A stretch of 64,000 nt of DNA from Fimbriimonadaceae bacterium (GCA_026129685.1 JAHCHO010000003.1:299256-363255), one strand, 5' to 3'. Counted from the stretch's first letter, positions 1-8,902 are shown. The notes: generated by a model not told the origin, from the sequence alone. A program made the numbers and translations.

Positions 1-303
1 CGTCTCCGGATAGAGCGCCAGCGCCAAACGACCGACCGCGGTCTTGCCCCCCGCCACGAGCACGAACACCCGTCCGTCGGCCTCCACCTCGAGACGCGTC
101 GCGTTTGCGGCGATCGAGATTGTCGGCGAGACCCATCGTTCGCTCCCCCCACAAAGCCGTCCGTCCGCGACCGTAAGCTCGGCCTCACGAGCGTAGACCA
201 GGCGGCCGCCCTGCAGAAAGCGGAAGAACCCGTCGCCATCGACGCGCACCGAGACTCTGGGGGCGACGCCGGCGATCAGTGCGAGGAGGACGGGGGAGAG
301 CAT
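1..303 (-). CDS. Partial flagellar-locus protein downstream of flgG
   Basis: An open frame starts at an ATG read from position 303 and runs off the left edge with no stop. The N-terminus (MLSPVLLALIAGVAP) looks like a signal peptide. The visible part contains ISIAANATRLEVEADGRVFV, which recalls the sequence just inside FlgG-type rod proteins (compare VTIAPNGTVEGKV in the neighbouring FlgG). It starts 5 bases after the flgG stop, so it is probably co-transcribed with flgF and flgG. An exported flagellar assembly factor such as FlgA is possible, but the fragment is too short to decide. Confidence 0.5.
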   Translation of the reverse strand, partial: MLSPVLLALIAGVAPRVSVRVDGDGFFRFLQGGRLVYAREAELTVADGRLCGGSERWVSPTISIAANATRLEVEADGRVFVLVAGGKTAVGRLALALYPET

Positions 304-307
304 GGCG

Positions 308-1093
308 TTAACGCTTGAGGTTGTTCAGGACGCCGAGCATGTCGTCGGCCGTCTGGATGGCCTTCGAGTTGATTTCGTAGGCGCGCTGGGCGAGGATCAT
401 GCGGACCATCTCCTCGACGATCTGCACGTTCGAGCCTTCGAGGAACCCGGACTGGATCTCGCCGGAGCCGTTCTCGCCCGGGGTCGTGGGCTGGGGGTCT
501 CCGCTGCCGCCGCCCGCCGCGTAGAGGTTCTGCCCAAGGCGCGTCAAGCCTGCCGGGTTCGCGAACATGACCACCTGGATCTGCCCGAAGTTCTCCGGCG
601 TCTGCGAACTGCCGACCTTGCCCTCGACCGTCCCGTTCGGCGCGATCGTCACGTCGCGCGCCCCGGTGGGGATCGTGACGCGTGGCTCGAGCGGGTCGCC
701 GTTGTAGGTCAGCACTCCCTCCGAGTTGACCTTCAGGCTCCCGTCGCGGGTGTAGGCGACGGTGCCGTCCGGTCGAGAGATCTGGAGGAAGCCCATGCCT
801 CGTATCGCAAGGTCGAGCGGGTTGTTCGTGGGCTGGAGCGGCGCCTCGAGAAAAGAGGTCGCCGACGCCACGAATTTCGAGCCGAGGCCCACCTGCAGCG
901 CCTGCGGCGCGCGTACCTCGCCCGCCGTGATCGCGCCCGACGCCCGGAAGGTCTGGTACATCAGGTCCTGGAACTCGGCGCGCTGTTGCTTGAAGCCCGT
1001 CGTGTTCACGTTCGCCAAGTTGTGGGCGATCACGTCCAGGTTCTGCTGTTGAGCGACCATGCCGGTCGCGGCGGTGTTGAGAGATCGGATCAT
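308..1093 (-). CDS. flgG: Flagellar distal rod protein FlgG
   Basis: FlgG forms the distal rod of the flagellar basal body in the cell envelope. The 261-residue product has the full family pattern: N-terminal NLANVNTTGFKQQRAEF (about 26-42), the central NNPLDLAIRGMGFLQI, the TRDGSLKVNSEG motif and the C-terminal GSNVQIVEEMVRMILAQRAYE coiled coil ending in LNNLKR. Length is normal. An AGGAAAGG sequence lies upstream of the ATG. It follows flgF on the same strand after about 108 bases and precedes a further exported protein, a flgF-flgG order usual for rod operons. Confidence 0.97.
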   Translation of the reverse strand: MIRSLNTAATGMVAQQQNLDVIAHNLANVNTTGFKQQRAEFQDLMYQTFRASGAITAGEVRAPQALQVGLGSKFVASATSFLEAPLQPTNNPLDLAIRGMGFLQISRPDGTVAYTRDGSLKVNSEGVLTYNGDPLEPRVTIPTGARDVTIAPNGTVEGKVGSSQTPENFGQIQVVMFANPAGLTRLGQNLYAAGGGSGDPQPTTPGENGSGEIQSGFLEGSNVQIVEEMVRMILAQRAYEINSKAIQTADDMLGVLNNLKR

Positions 1094-1201
1094 ATTGTTG
1101 CCAAACCTTTCCTGTCGTCGTCGTTCGGTTCGGCCTCGTCACGCTTGCCCTCGGCGGTCGGCCCGTGGGCTTGGCCTCCGGCGCGGTGCGCCGGTCCGGC
1201 T

Positions 1202-1933
1202 CTAGCGTTGGAGGCTCTGAATCAGTCGCTGCGCCGCTTCGTCCTCGGAAATCACCGAGCGCTGGGCCATTTCGAAACCGCGTTGCAGCGCGATCATCTC
1301 CGTCATCGAGTGAATCGCGTTCACGTTCGACCCCTCGAGCGAGTTCGGGGCCAAGTCCACCTCGTCGCGCGCCATCGCCGTCGCGTCGGTCGAGGCGTAG
1401 AGATTGGAGCCGAGCTTTCGGAACGTCCCGTCGTAGACGCCCACCGTCGCGACGGCTCGCCCCCCCGCCGTCACGTCCCCTCGGCGCGTGACGCTGATCG
1501 CTCCCTCGTCTCGGATCGCGATCGGGCGGCCCTGTTCGTCCAGCAATCGGTCGCCCGCGGCCGTAACGATCTCGCCGTTCGAATTCAAATGGAAGGCACC
1601 GTCCCGTGTGTACCGAACGCCGTTCGGTCCCTCGACCGCGAACATCCCCCGTTCTGTCTCGATCGCGAGATCGAGCGGGTTGTTCGTACGGTACACGGAA
1701 CCCTTGTCGTAGATCGTCGCTTCCCCGCGCATCGTCATGCCCGAACCCATCGAGCCGATCGCGTTGCCGAGACCGCCGTCACGGGCCAACTCCCGCACGA
1801 AGGCGTCGTTGAAAGCCACCACGTCCCGCTTGAAGCCGGTGGTGTTCGCGTTGGCCAGGTTGTTGGCGACAACGTCCAGCCAACGCTGGGAAGTGAGCAT
1901 GGCCGTTGCCGATGAGTAAACGCCGCGGTTCAT
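1202..1933 (-). CDS. flgF: Flagellar rod protein FlgF (hook-basal body family)
   Basis: This is a second rod protein of the hook-basal body family, upstream of flgG. It shows NLANANTTGFKRD near the N-terminus, NNPLDLAIETERGMFAVEG, YTRDGAFHLNSNGEIVT, and a C-terminal LEGSNVNAIHSMTEMIALQRGFEMAQR. The frame is open 54 bases further upstream, but the ATG at 1933 gives the family N-terminus (MNRGVYSSATAM), so I chose it. Position before flgG and the short length support FlgF over FlgE. Confidence 0.92.
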   Translation of the reverse strand: MNRGVYSSATAMLTSQRWLDVVANNLANANTTGFKRDVVAFNDAFVRELARDGGLGNAIGSMGSGMTMRGEATIYDKGSVYRTNNPLDLAIETERGMFAVEGPNGVRYTRDGAFHLNSNGEIVTAAGDRLLDEQGRPIAIRDEGAISVTRRGDVTAGGRAVATVGVYDGTFRKLGSNLYASTDATAMARDEVDLAPNSLEGSNVNAIHSMTEMIALQRGFEMAQRSVISEDEAAQRLIQSLQR

Positions 1934-2024
1934 CCCAACATCAGCATCGGGTTTCCCGCCCCTTACTGGAGGTTCGAAACCTGGCATTCGACTCTAGGTT
2001 TTGCCCGATCCGGCCCTGAGCGAA

Positions 2025-2948
2025 CTACCGGTTTTTCACCGTCGTCTTCGGGCGAACCAGGATCAGCCGGACCCCTTCGCGCCGGGCGAGGGCCGACCCC
2101 GCCTCCTCGCCGAGCACGCAAACCGCCGTCGCCAAGGGGTCGGTGGTCAGGCCTCGCGGGGCGATGACCGTTGCCTGAAGCCGGTTCGTCATCCCGATTC
2201 CCGTCCGTGGGTCGACGATGTGCGAGTACCGCACTCCGTCGATCTCCACGAACTGCGCCGCGTCGCCCGAGGTCGAGATCGCGGTGTTCGCCAGCACCTC
2301 GGGCGGGCCGTCCCGCCCCAAAATCGCGATCCGCCAGCCCTTCGTCCCCGGCGGCGGGTCCGACAGCGCAATGTCGCCGCCTGCCTCCACCATCGCCCGG
2401 CGAACCCCACGTTCGGTGATCGCCGCCAAGGCCTGGTCGCAGGCGTCGCCCTTCGCCACTCCCCCAAAATCAAGCCGCAAGCCCCTCTTCGCGATGGAGA
2501 CACGATTGCCGTCCACGCGGACGTACTGCCACCCCGTCTGTGCCCTCGCCGCCTCGATCGCCGCCGCGCCCGGCAACCGCCCCGTCTTGCGCGCCTCCCT
2601 CCAAAGCCGAACCAGGGGCCCAACCGTCGGGTCGAACGCCCCGTCCGAACGCTTAGCCAACTCCAGCGAACGTCGCAGCACGCGCACGAGGTCCTCGCTC
2701 GCCGCGACCGGCGCTTCGATAGCTCGGTCGCACAGCTTCATCGCCTCGCTGTCCGGCCGGTAGTCGCTGAAGATCGCCTCCAACGCGTCGAATCGTTCGA
2801 ACGCCGCCACCGCCGCCCGCTCCGCGAGGGCTTCGTCCTGGGCATAGAGGGTGACGTTCACCCGGACTCCCATCGAGACGCGGCTATACTCGAATCGTCG
2901 CTCCACCGGTTCAGGCTCGCGGGCGCCGAAGTGCAACGCGTAGCTCAT
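2025..2948 (-). CDS. apbE: ApbE-family FAD:protein FMN transferase
   Basis: ApbE enzymes attach FMN covalently to threonines of exported or membrane proteins such as Nqr/Rnf subunits. Visible family motifs are SDYRPDSEAMKL, GAFDPTVGPLVRLW, LRLDFGGVAKGDACD, MVEAGGDIALS and YSHIVDPRTGIG, with the metal/FAD-binding TTDPLATAVCVLG near the C-terminus. The frame extends to 3176, but that part is antisense to the next gene. The ATG at 2948 or a TTG at 2978 (which would add a hydrophobic leader, PIPVGLAFAM) are the realistic starts. It is divergent from the FGE-like gene. Confidence 0.9.
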   Translation of the reverse strand: MSYALHFGAREPEPVERRFEYSRVSMGVRVNVTLYAQDEALAERAAVAAFERFDALEAIFSDYRPDSEAMKLCDRAIEAPVAASEDLVRVLRRSLELAKRSDGAFDPTVGPLVRLWREARKTGRLPGAAAIEAARAQTGWQYVRVDGNRVSIAKRGLRLDFGGVAKGDACDQALAAITERGVRRAMVEAGGDIALSDPPPGTKGWRIAILGRDGPPEVLANTAISTSGDAAQFVEIDGVRYSHIVDPRTGIGMTNRLQATVIAPRGLTTDPLATAVCVLGEEAGSALARREGVRLILVRPKTTVKNR

Positions 2949-2997
2949 CGCGAAGGCGAGGCCGACCGGAATCGGCAACCATCGGAACGCATCCGCT

Positions 2998-3780
2998 ATG
3001 AGTTTGATCCACCTGACAATCGGATTCGCGATCATCGCGTCCCAGTCTACGTCAACGGGCGGCGCCCAGACGGTCGAGTCCTTCGAGGAGAAGATTCCGG
3101 GCACGACCGTCACCTTTAAGATGGTCAAAATTCCTGCCGGGACCATCACCATCCAGGGCAAGAAGCGCGAGATCAAAAGCCTCTGGGTCGGCGAGACCGA
3201 GGTGTCGTGGGACCTCTACGACGTGTTCGCGTTTCGGCTCGATCAGTCCCAGGAAGAGCAGCAGAAGCCCCTTGACGGGCGCTCGCGCCCCAGCCGACCC
3301 TACGGCGCGCCCGACTCTGGTTTCGGTCACAACGGCTACCCGGTCATCAGCGTCAACAGCGCAGGCGCCGAGTCCTTCTGCCGATGGCTCAGCAACAAGA
3401 CGGGCAAGAAGTACCGTCTCCCCCGCGAGGACGAATGGGAGTACGCCGCCCGCGCCGGGGCGGACTCCGTCGGGAGCCTTGACGAGGTCGCCTGGTACTG
3501 GGACAACGCCGACGACAAGACTCACCCCCTTAAGTCCAAAAGGCCGAACGCTTGGGGCCTCTATGACATGCTCGGCAACGCGGCCGAGTGGGTTATCGCC
3601 CTCGACATGAAGCGCGTCGTCGTGGGCGGATCCTGGAAGGACAAAGCCGACCAGATCAAGTTCGAGGCCCGTGCCCCCTTCTCCCCCAAGTGGCAAGAGC
3701 GCGACCCGCAATCTCCCAAGAGCCTCTGGTGGCTCTCGGACGGCAACTTCATCGGCTTTCGTGTGGTCTGCGAGGACTAA
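2998..3780 (+). CDS. Exported FGE-sulfatase (SUMF1-fold) domain protein
   Basis: The 260-residue product begins with a likely signal peptide (MSLIHLTIGFAIIASQS) and then a formylglycine-generating-enzyme fold: MVKIPAGTITI, VGETEVSWDLYDVF, YPVISVNSAGAESFCRWLS, YRLPREDEWEYAARAG, WGLYDMLGNAAEWV and the terminal FIGFRVVCED. These are typical of the wider FGE-sulfatase family, many members of which are not formylglycine-generating enzymes. No sulfatase partner is visible, so the substrate is unknown. It overlaps the convergent murJ stop by a few bases. Confidence 0.85.
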   Translation: MSLIHLTIGFAIIASQSTSTGGAQTVESFEEKIPGTTVTFKMVKIPAGTITIQGKKREIKSLWVGETEVSWDLYDVFAFRLDQSQEEQQKPLDGRSRPSRPYGAPDSGFGHNGYPVISVNSAGAESFCRWLSNKTGKKYRLPREDEWEYAARAGADSVGSLDEVAWYWDNADDKTHPLKSKRPNAWGLYDMLGNAAEWVIALDMKRVVVGGSWKDKADQIKFEARAPFSPKWQERDPQSPKSLWWLSDGNFIGFRVVCED

Positions 3781-5396
3781 CCTCTCGGTTCGCCTTCGTT
3801 CGGTTCCGCCGCCCGGAACGGCTTGCGCCGCGAAACTCGCTCGAGCGCGCGCGCCACGTAGCCCGTCTCGGCAAAGCCCATCTTGAGCGTGAGGAAGTAG
3901 TACACCCACGCGCCGCCGAGCCCCAAAAACGCGAGCTTCGCCAGAGCCATCGCGTTCCGACCCAGGCCCTCCCCGTGCGGCAAGGCCAGCGCCAGGCCCT
4001 TCGCCGCCAACCCGCAGAGCGCCGCCGCCGCCGCCAACTTGGCCGTCGCTACGAGAAACTCCCGCACCCCGAAGTCGCCCACCGTCCGCACCGTGAACAC
4101 GATCATCACGATCACGAGCGCCAACGACGCGAGCGATCCCGCCAGCGGTAGTCCCAGGTAGCCGAGCGGGGTCCGCTGGAGCGCCATCGCCGTCCCCAGG
4201 AACACGAACGTGGTCAGCGTCCCCAACACGACCGGCGTCAGCGTGTTCTGCACGGCGAAGAAGGCCCGCATTAGGACCGGGTGAAGACACCAGCACGCGA
4301 TGCCGAAGCAGAACATCCGCAGGCCTCCGGACACCAGGTCCGCGTTCGCGGCGGTGAACTTCCCGTACTGGAACACCGCCGAAACGATCTCGTCCGACAG
4401 CGCGAACATCAGCGCGGACACCGGCATCGTGAGATAGACGACCGTCCGCATCGTTTTCAGCAGTTGATCCCGGTACAGGTCCATCCGCTTCTGTGCGAAG
4501 AACTGGCTGAGCGCCGGGAAAGCCGCGATCGCCAGCGACTGCCCGAAGATGCCCAGAGGCGCCTGCTGCAGCTTGTTCGCGTACTCGAGCGCGGTGTTGA
4601 CTCCGTCCGGATAGGCCGTTCCAAGCGCGCGCATGATCATCCCGTACACGCCGGGCAGGGAGAGTCCGAACACCACCGGCGCCATGAGCCGAAACACCTG
4701 CCTCACCCCCGGGTGCGATAGGTCGAGCGAGGGCCGGAACGGCGACCCCAGTTTGCGCATCACCCAGAACGGCACGACCAAGTTGCCCACCAACGCCCCG
4801 CCCAAGGCGCCCCACCCCATCCCTACGATTCCTGGGGTGACGAAGTGGGACAGCACGACCGCCCCGAAGATGATGCCCAGGTTGTAGAAGTTCGGTCCCA
4901 TTCCCGGCGCGACGAACGAGTGCCGCGCGTACAACGTTCCGAACATCAGCCCCCCGATGAAGAACGCGAACTGGGCGGGCAGCAGAATTCGGCTGATGTG
5001 CACGATCAGCGGCGTCAGGTCGCCCGATTTGTAGGGCGCCACGATCCCCGTAAGCGGCTCCGCGAAGACGAACGCCACCACGATGAAGGCCGTGATGAAC
5101 AGCGACATCACCGTCGTCACCGTCCCGAAGATCTTCCATGCCTCGTCCTCTCGCCCGGTATGGAGGTACTCGCTGAACACCGGGATGAACGCCGAACTGA
5201 GCGCGCCGCCCGCGATCAGGAAGAACAGCAGATCCGGAATCTGGAACGCGAGGACGTAGGCGTCGGTCTCCGGCCCCTGGCCGAACGTCCAAGCCATGAT
5301 CATGTCGCGCAGAATCCCGAGCACGCGGCTCAGCAAGAGGCTGGCCATCATGATGCCCCCGGCGAGGGCGGTGTTGGGTCGGCGCGCTTCCGTCAC
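3777..5396 (-). CDS. murJ: Lipid II flippase MurJ
   Basis: MurJ moves lipid II across the inner membrane for peptidoglycan synthesis. The 539-residue protein has the family length and multi-helix hydrophobic profile (about 14 membrane segments). Motifs include ASLLLSRVLGILRDMIMAWTFG at the N-terminus, ETDAYVLAFQIPDLLF, GGALSSAFIPVFSEYL, and YANKLQQAPLGIFGQSLAIAAFP in the middle. The C-terminal tail is basic and soluble. It is convergent with the FGE-like gene and divergent from the following exported protein. Confidence 0.96.
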   Translation of the reverse strand: MTEARRPNTALAGGIMMASLLLSRVLGILRDMIMAWTFGQGPETDAYVLAFQIPDLLFFLIAGGALSSAFIPVFSEYLHTGREDEAWKIFGTVTTVMSLFITAFIVVAFVFAEPLTGIVAPYKSGDLTPLIVHISRILLPAQFAFFIGGLMFGTLYARHSFVAPGMGPNFYNLGIIFGAVVLSHFVTPGIVGMGWGALGGALVGNLVVPFWVMRKLGSPFRPSLDLSHPGVRQVFRLMAPVVFGLSLPGVYGMIMRALGTAYPDGVNTALEYANKLQQAPLGIFGQSLAIAAFPALSQFFAQKRMDLYRDQLLKTMRTVVYLTMPVSALMFALSDEIVSAVFQYGKFTAANADLVSGGLRMFCFGIACWCLHPVLMRAFFAVQNTLTPVVLGTLTTFVFLGTAMALQRTPLGYLGLPLAGSLASLALVIVMIVFTVRTVGDFGVREFLVATAKLAAAAALCGLAAKGLALALPHGEGLGRNAMALAKLAFLGLGGAWVYYFLTLKMGFAETGYVARALERVSRRKPFRAAEPNEGEPRG

Positions 5397-5471
5397 GATC
5401 GGGACCGGGCTTCCGTTCCCGGTTCGCGTATTGTGGACCGGCCCATCGGCCCCGGGTCGGGATCGAGCCGC

Positions 5472-5477
5472 TATAAT
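5472..5477 (+). promoter_or_regulatory. Probable -10 box (TATAAT) of a near-leaderless transcript
   Basis: A perfect TATAAT lies 5 bases before the GTG start at 5483, so transcription would begin at or next to the start codon. No good -35 is visible at the usual distance (the region is GC-rich). The GTG start has no Shine-Dalgarno sequence, consistent with leaderless translation. Confidence 0.4.
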
Positions 5478-5482
5478 CGCCC

Positions 5483-6160
5483 GTGCGCCGCCTTCTGCTC
5501 CTTCTGTTGCTGGTTCCCCTGGGAGCGTCCGCCCAGAATCTCGTCGTCTTCAAGACCGAGAAGGCCAAAAAGCAAGGCGTCTGGACCCTCAAGATTGCCG
5601 TCCCCAACCTCAAGGGCACGACCCCGCTCGCGACCCGCTTCAACGCCGAGGTCGCGAAGATCGTCGACGCGGAGCGGAAGGACTTCCTGCCGATGGTGGC
5701 GGACAACCTCAAGGAGTTCGGCAAGCCGAGCCATCCCTTTGCGTTCGACGCCTCCGGCACCGTCTCGTGCGCGACCCCGGACTTCGTCAGCGCCTGCATC
5801 GAGATCTACACCGATGCGGGCGGCGCCCACCCCAACGTGACGGTCAACCCGATCAACGTCCGGACCCTCCCCGGCAAGGCGGTCCCGGTGCGGCTCAAGG
5901 AGCTCCTCGCCCCCGGCGCAAGCATGCAACAGGTGCGTGACATCGTGATCGAGGCGACCAACGTCGAGAAGCGCAAGCGGGGCGCCGACCCTCTGACCGA
6001 CCTCGAGGCCAAGTACCTCGACCTTTTTGTCGTTACGCCGGCGGGCGTCACTTGGATGTTCGGCCCTTACACCGTCGGCGTCTACGCCGAAGGCGCGTAC
6101 CACATCAAGGTCCCCTGGTCGAAACTCGCGGGACTCGTCGAATCCCCCTTCGGTCGCTGA
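5483..6160 (+). CDS. Exported DUF3298/RsiV-like protein
   Basis: The GTG start gives a clear signal peptide (MRRLLLLLLLVPLGASAQ). The mature 200-odd residues resemble the DUF4163/DUF3298 class of extracytoplasmic domains: a paired Phe/Tyr-rich core (SACIEIYTDAGGAHPNV, then a C-terminal WMFGPYTVGVYAEGAYHIKVPW). In anti-sigma factor RsiV this fold senses lysozyme, but here there is no cytoplasmic or transmembrane anti-sigma part, so only a periplasmic role can be inferred. It is a single gene, divergent from murJ. Confidence 0.7.
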   Translation: MRRLLLLLLLVPLGASAQNLVVFKTEKAKKQGVWTLKIAVPNLKGTTPLATRFNAEVAKIVDAERKDFLPMVADNLKEFGKPSHPFAFDASGTVSCATPDFVSACIEIYTDAGGAHPNVTVNPINVRTLPGKAVPVRLKELLAPGASMQQVRDIVIEATNVEKRKRGADPLTDLEAKYLDLFVVTPAGVTWMFGPYTVGVYAEGAYHIKVPWSKLAGLVESPFGR

Positions 6161-6294
6161 TCGGTGGTCAAGACGAGCCGTGCGGACGCCGGTGGTCCGT
6201 CGAGCGAGCATCGTTCATCGTCCGTTCACCCCATTCTGAGTCCGGACGCTTTACAATGGATCGTCATTTCGACACTGAGCAAAGGAGTCTCTCG

Positions 6295-7074
6295 ATGAAG
6301 AGTTCGTTTTACCGAGTTTGTGCTTTCTTCGCGGCGATGTGCCTCTTCGCCCAAATCATCATGCTGGCCGTTGCGTGCGGCGGCGACGGCGGCGAGTCCA
6401 ACCTGACCACTGCCGTCGTGAGCGGCGAGATCGCCACCGCCACCACCACCGGGCGCATGGAGTCCGCGTACGGCGACGCCCTCCGTCTGACCCTTACCGG
6501 CCAGGCCTACTCTGCCAACTACCCGTTCTCCGTTCAACTGCCGACCGCCGCGTTCGACGTGTTCGTCGCCGCCCAGCTTCGTCTGCCCGAGGCCAATTAC
6601 CCGACCCTCGCGGCGGCCTACGCAACGATCAACAACGCCCAGATTCCGCGTCTGCGATACACCTTCACCGCCGCCCAACTTGCGGCCCAGATCAACTCGC
6701 GGTTGCCCGGCGCCTACGCGTCGCCGAACACCCCCGCGAACGGTCTGCTCGTCCTTCTTTCCTCCCGACCGGGTCACATTCCGGCCGCCGCGCCGACGCT
6801 CGATCCGGCGACGACCCTCTCCCCCGTCCAGGTGTTCATGCTGGCGCAGTACCTGGCTCAGGAACAGCGCAACCGTAGCGCTTGCACGATCGCGTGCGAC
6901 GTGGCCTACTACGCCGCACTCGGCGTGATCGCCGCCGCCACCGCCGCTTGCGCCGAAGGCACCGGCTTCATCGGCACCGCCTTGTGCGCCGCCCTCGGCG
7001 CCGCCGCCGCCGATGCGGCAAGCCGAGCGCACCAATCGTGTCTCGACGCCTGCCACAACCAGGGCAACGGCTAG
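6295..7074 (+). CDS. Putative lipoprotein with Cys/Ala-rich C-terminus
   Basis: The ATG at 6295 has a good AAAGGAG ribosome site eight bases upstream; the frame is open further upstream but without a site. The N-terminus is a lipoprotein-type leader (a hydrophobic stretch ending LAVAC followed by GGDGGE). The body is Ala/Thr-rich and unfamiliar. The last 60 residues carry four to six spaced cysteines (ACTIACDVAYY, ACAEG, ALCAALG, CLDACHNQG) interrupted by small-residue segments. I do not recognise the family. A strong hairpin follows 26 bases after the stop. Confidence 0.7.
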   Translation: MKSSFYRVCAFFAAMCLFAQIIMLAVACGGDGGESNLTTAVVSGEIATATTTGRMESAYGDALRLTLTGQAYSANYPFSVQLPTAAFDVFVAAQLRLPEANYPTLAAAYATINNAQIPRLRYTFTAAQLAAQINSRLPGAYASPNTPANGLLVLLSSRPGHIPAAAPTLDPATTLSPVQVFMLAQYLAQEQRNRSACTIACDVAYYAALGVIAAATAACAEGTGFIGTALCAALGAAAADAASRAHQSCLDACHNQGNG

Positions 7075-7099
7075 CCTTCGCGTCCGTCCACCCGTCGTC

Positions 7100-7132
7100 G
7101 AGGGAGGGGTCCCGTATCGGGGCCCCTCCCTC
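7100..7132 (+). terminator. GC-rich hairpin after the lipoprotein gene
   Basis: GAGGGAGGGG pairs with CCCCTCCCTC across a short loop, 26 bases after the stop codon at 7074. The T-run is weak (GCGTTTGGG), so it may be a transcript-stabilising or factor-assisted terminator rather than a classic intrinsic one. Confidence 0.55.
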
Positions 7133-7178
7133 CTCGCGTTTGGGACGACGGGAACGAGAAAGCGAGCGGATTTCGGGG

Positions 7179-7270
7179 CTGTCATCCTGAGGAACGAAGG
7201 ATCCCGTCACTCCATTCCTCCTTCCTTTCTTCCGCCCGTTCGGGGCTTCTTCGCAAGCTCAGAATGACAG
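7179..7270. repeat. Short palindromic-ended element (MITE/REP-like)
   Basis: CTGTCATCCTGAG at 7179-7191 is matched by its reverse complement with one mismatch, CTCAGAATGACAG, at 7258-7270. The arms enclose 66 bases rich in TTCCTCC and no gene. It sits between a terminator hairpin and the next gene. Sequences starting GTCATCCTGAG are common as dispersed intergenic repeats in high-GC genomes, but only one copy is in this window. Confidence 0.5.
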
Positions 7271-7327
7271 AACCCCCGGGCTGGCACCCAAGTGGATCGG
7301 GTTCGGCCCGCCGACGCACAATGGGGC

Positions 7328-7753
7328 ATGGAGCCCTTCGTGGTCTCGACCGACCCGCGCGACGTTGACCGTGACCTCCTGGTCGCTTGGCTCGCCATGA
7401 CCTACTGGGCGAAGGACCGCCCGAGGGAGGTCATCGAGAAGAGCCTGGACCGGTCCCTGTGCTTCACCGCCCTCGAAGGGGACGCGATGGTTGGCTTCGC
7501 TCGCGTGGTGAGCGACGGCGCCACCTTCGCCTGGCTCTGCGACGTGGTGGTCCATCCCGAACGTCGAGGCGAGGGCATCGGCAAGCGCCTGATCCAAGCC
7601 GCTATCGAGCACCCGGACCTGGTCGCCGTACGCTGGATCCTCGCCACCCGCGACGCCCACCCTCTCTACGAGGCGGTCGGCTTCGCTCGCGTCACCGAAC
7701 TCGACCGCTGGATGACCAAAGGCTTCTGCACCTACCGCGAGTTTGGCCACTGA
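7328..7753 (+). CDS. GNAT-family N-acetyltransferase
   Basis: This is a single-domain acyl-CoA-dependent acetyltransferase. The acetyl-CoA pyrophosphate-binding motif VVHPERRGEGIGKRLI is clear, followed by LVAVRWILATRDAHPLYEAVGFARV, the usual C-terminal strand and helix. The frame opens at 7292, but the ATG at 7328 (MEPFVVSTDPRDVD) gives the normal domain start. The substrate cannot be told. It is a stand-alone gene convergent with the aminopeptidase. Confidence 0.85.
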   Translation: MEPFVVSTDPRDVDRDLLVAWLAMTYWAKDRPREVIEKSLDRSLCFTALEGDAMVGFARVVSDGATFAWLCDVVVHPERRGEGIGKRLIQAAIEHPDLVAVRWILATRDAHPLYEAVGFARVTELDRWMTKGFCTYREFGH

Positions 7754-7780
7754 GTGGCTGGACGGCGAGCAAGGGTCGGA

Positions 7781-8902
7781 CTAGCTCAGGTGGTCGGGGT
7801 TCAGACCCTCCAACTCGGGCAACACGAACAGGCCGTCCTTGCGGACCAAAGCTCCGTCGAACCAGATCTCCCCGCCCCCGTACTCGGGACGCTGGATCAG
7901 CACGGTATCCCAGTGGATCGCGGACGCGTTCCCGTTGCCTCCCGGCCCGGTGTAGGCGTTCCCCGGCGTGAGGTGAAACGAACCCGCGATCTTCTCATCG
8001 AACAGCGTGTCCTTCATGGGGTGGAGCACGTAGGGGTTGAACCCGAGCGACCACTCGCCAAAGTAGCGTGCCCCCTCGTCCGTGTCCAGAATCTGGTTCA
8101 GCTTCTCGGTGTTCGCGCCCGCCGTCGCCTCGACGATCTTGCCGTTCTTGATCGCGTACCGGATATCCGTGAACTCGGTGCCCTGGAACAGCGACACGGT
8201 GTTGAACCGGATCGTCCCGTTCACCGACTCGCGCACCGGGCACGAGAAGCACTCCCCGTCCGGGATGTTCGCCTCGCCGCAGCACGCCACGCTCCCGATC
8301 CCTTTGATCGAGAAGCTCAGGTCCGTGTCCGGCGCGAGGATGCGAACCTGGTCCGTCCGGTCCATCAGTTCCTTCAGCGGCACGCAAGCTTTGCTCATCC
8401 GGGGGTAGTCCATCACGCACACCCGGAAGAAGAAGTCCTCGAAGTCGGGTGTGCTCATGGAGGCCTGCTGGCTCATCCCGTGGCTCGGCCAGCGCATCAC
8501 CGCCCACTTCGTCTTGGGCACCCGCGTCTCCAACACAACCGGCTTCGTGTACTTCTTTGACCAGAGGGTCGTGTTCTCGCCCGGAATCCCCGCCTGCTGG
8601 GCATAGTTGTCGCCGCCGCGCAGGGCGACGTACGCGGTCATCCGCTCCATTTCGGCCAGTTCCGTCTCCGCGATGAGGCCGACGGTCGCTTCGGTCAGGC
8701 CGTGGAGAATCTGTCGCTTGACGATTCCCGCCTCCAACCGAACCTGCACCGCCGCCCCCCGCGCCTGCACCGCGCGAACGAACTCCGTCACCACCACGTC
8801 CGGGATGTCGAACGCGTGAACGAGCACCCGGTCTTCCTTTGTGAGTCCGAGGGAGTGGTCGCAAACGAGGTCGGCGAGTCCGGTGACACGGGAATCCAGC
8901 AT
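7781..8902 (-). CDS. M29-family (thermophilic-type) aminopeptidase
   Basis: The 373-residue product matches the AmpS/aminopeptidase T family of co-catalytic metallopeptidases in length and motifs: an N-terminal domain beginning MLDSRVTGLADLVCDHSLGL, and a C-terminal metal-binding domain with FSCPVRESVNGTIRFN (Glu ligand), YFGEWSLGFNPYV (Glu), and ASAIHWDTVLIQ (His and Asp). It would trim N-terminal residues from cytosolic peptides. It is monocistronic. Confidence 0.88.
   Translation of the reverse strand: MLDSRVTGLADLVCDHSLGLTKEDRVLVHAFDIPDVVVTEFVRAVQARGAAVQVRLEAGIVKRQILHGLTEATVGLIAETELAEMERMTAYVALRGGDNYAQQAGIPGENTTLWSKKYTKPVVLETRVPKTKWAVMRWPSHGMSQQASMSTPDFEDFFFRVCVMDYPRMSKACVPLKELMDRTDQVRILAPDTDLSFSIKGIGSVACCGEANIPDGECFSCPVRESVNGTIRFNTVSLFQGTEFTDIRYAIKNGKIVEATAGANTEKLNQILDTDEGARYFGEWSLGFNPYVLHPMKDTLFDEKIAGSFHLTPGNAYTGPGGNGNASAIHWDTVLIQRPEYGGGEIWFDGALVRKDGLFVLPELEGLNPDHLS

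Noticed and set aside
3052-5799. A 915-codon minus-strand frame across the FGE-like and murJ genes
   Set aside because: It is low-complexity Arg/Gly/Ala sequence antisense or out of frame to two well-supported genes.
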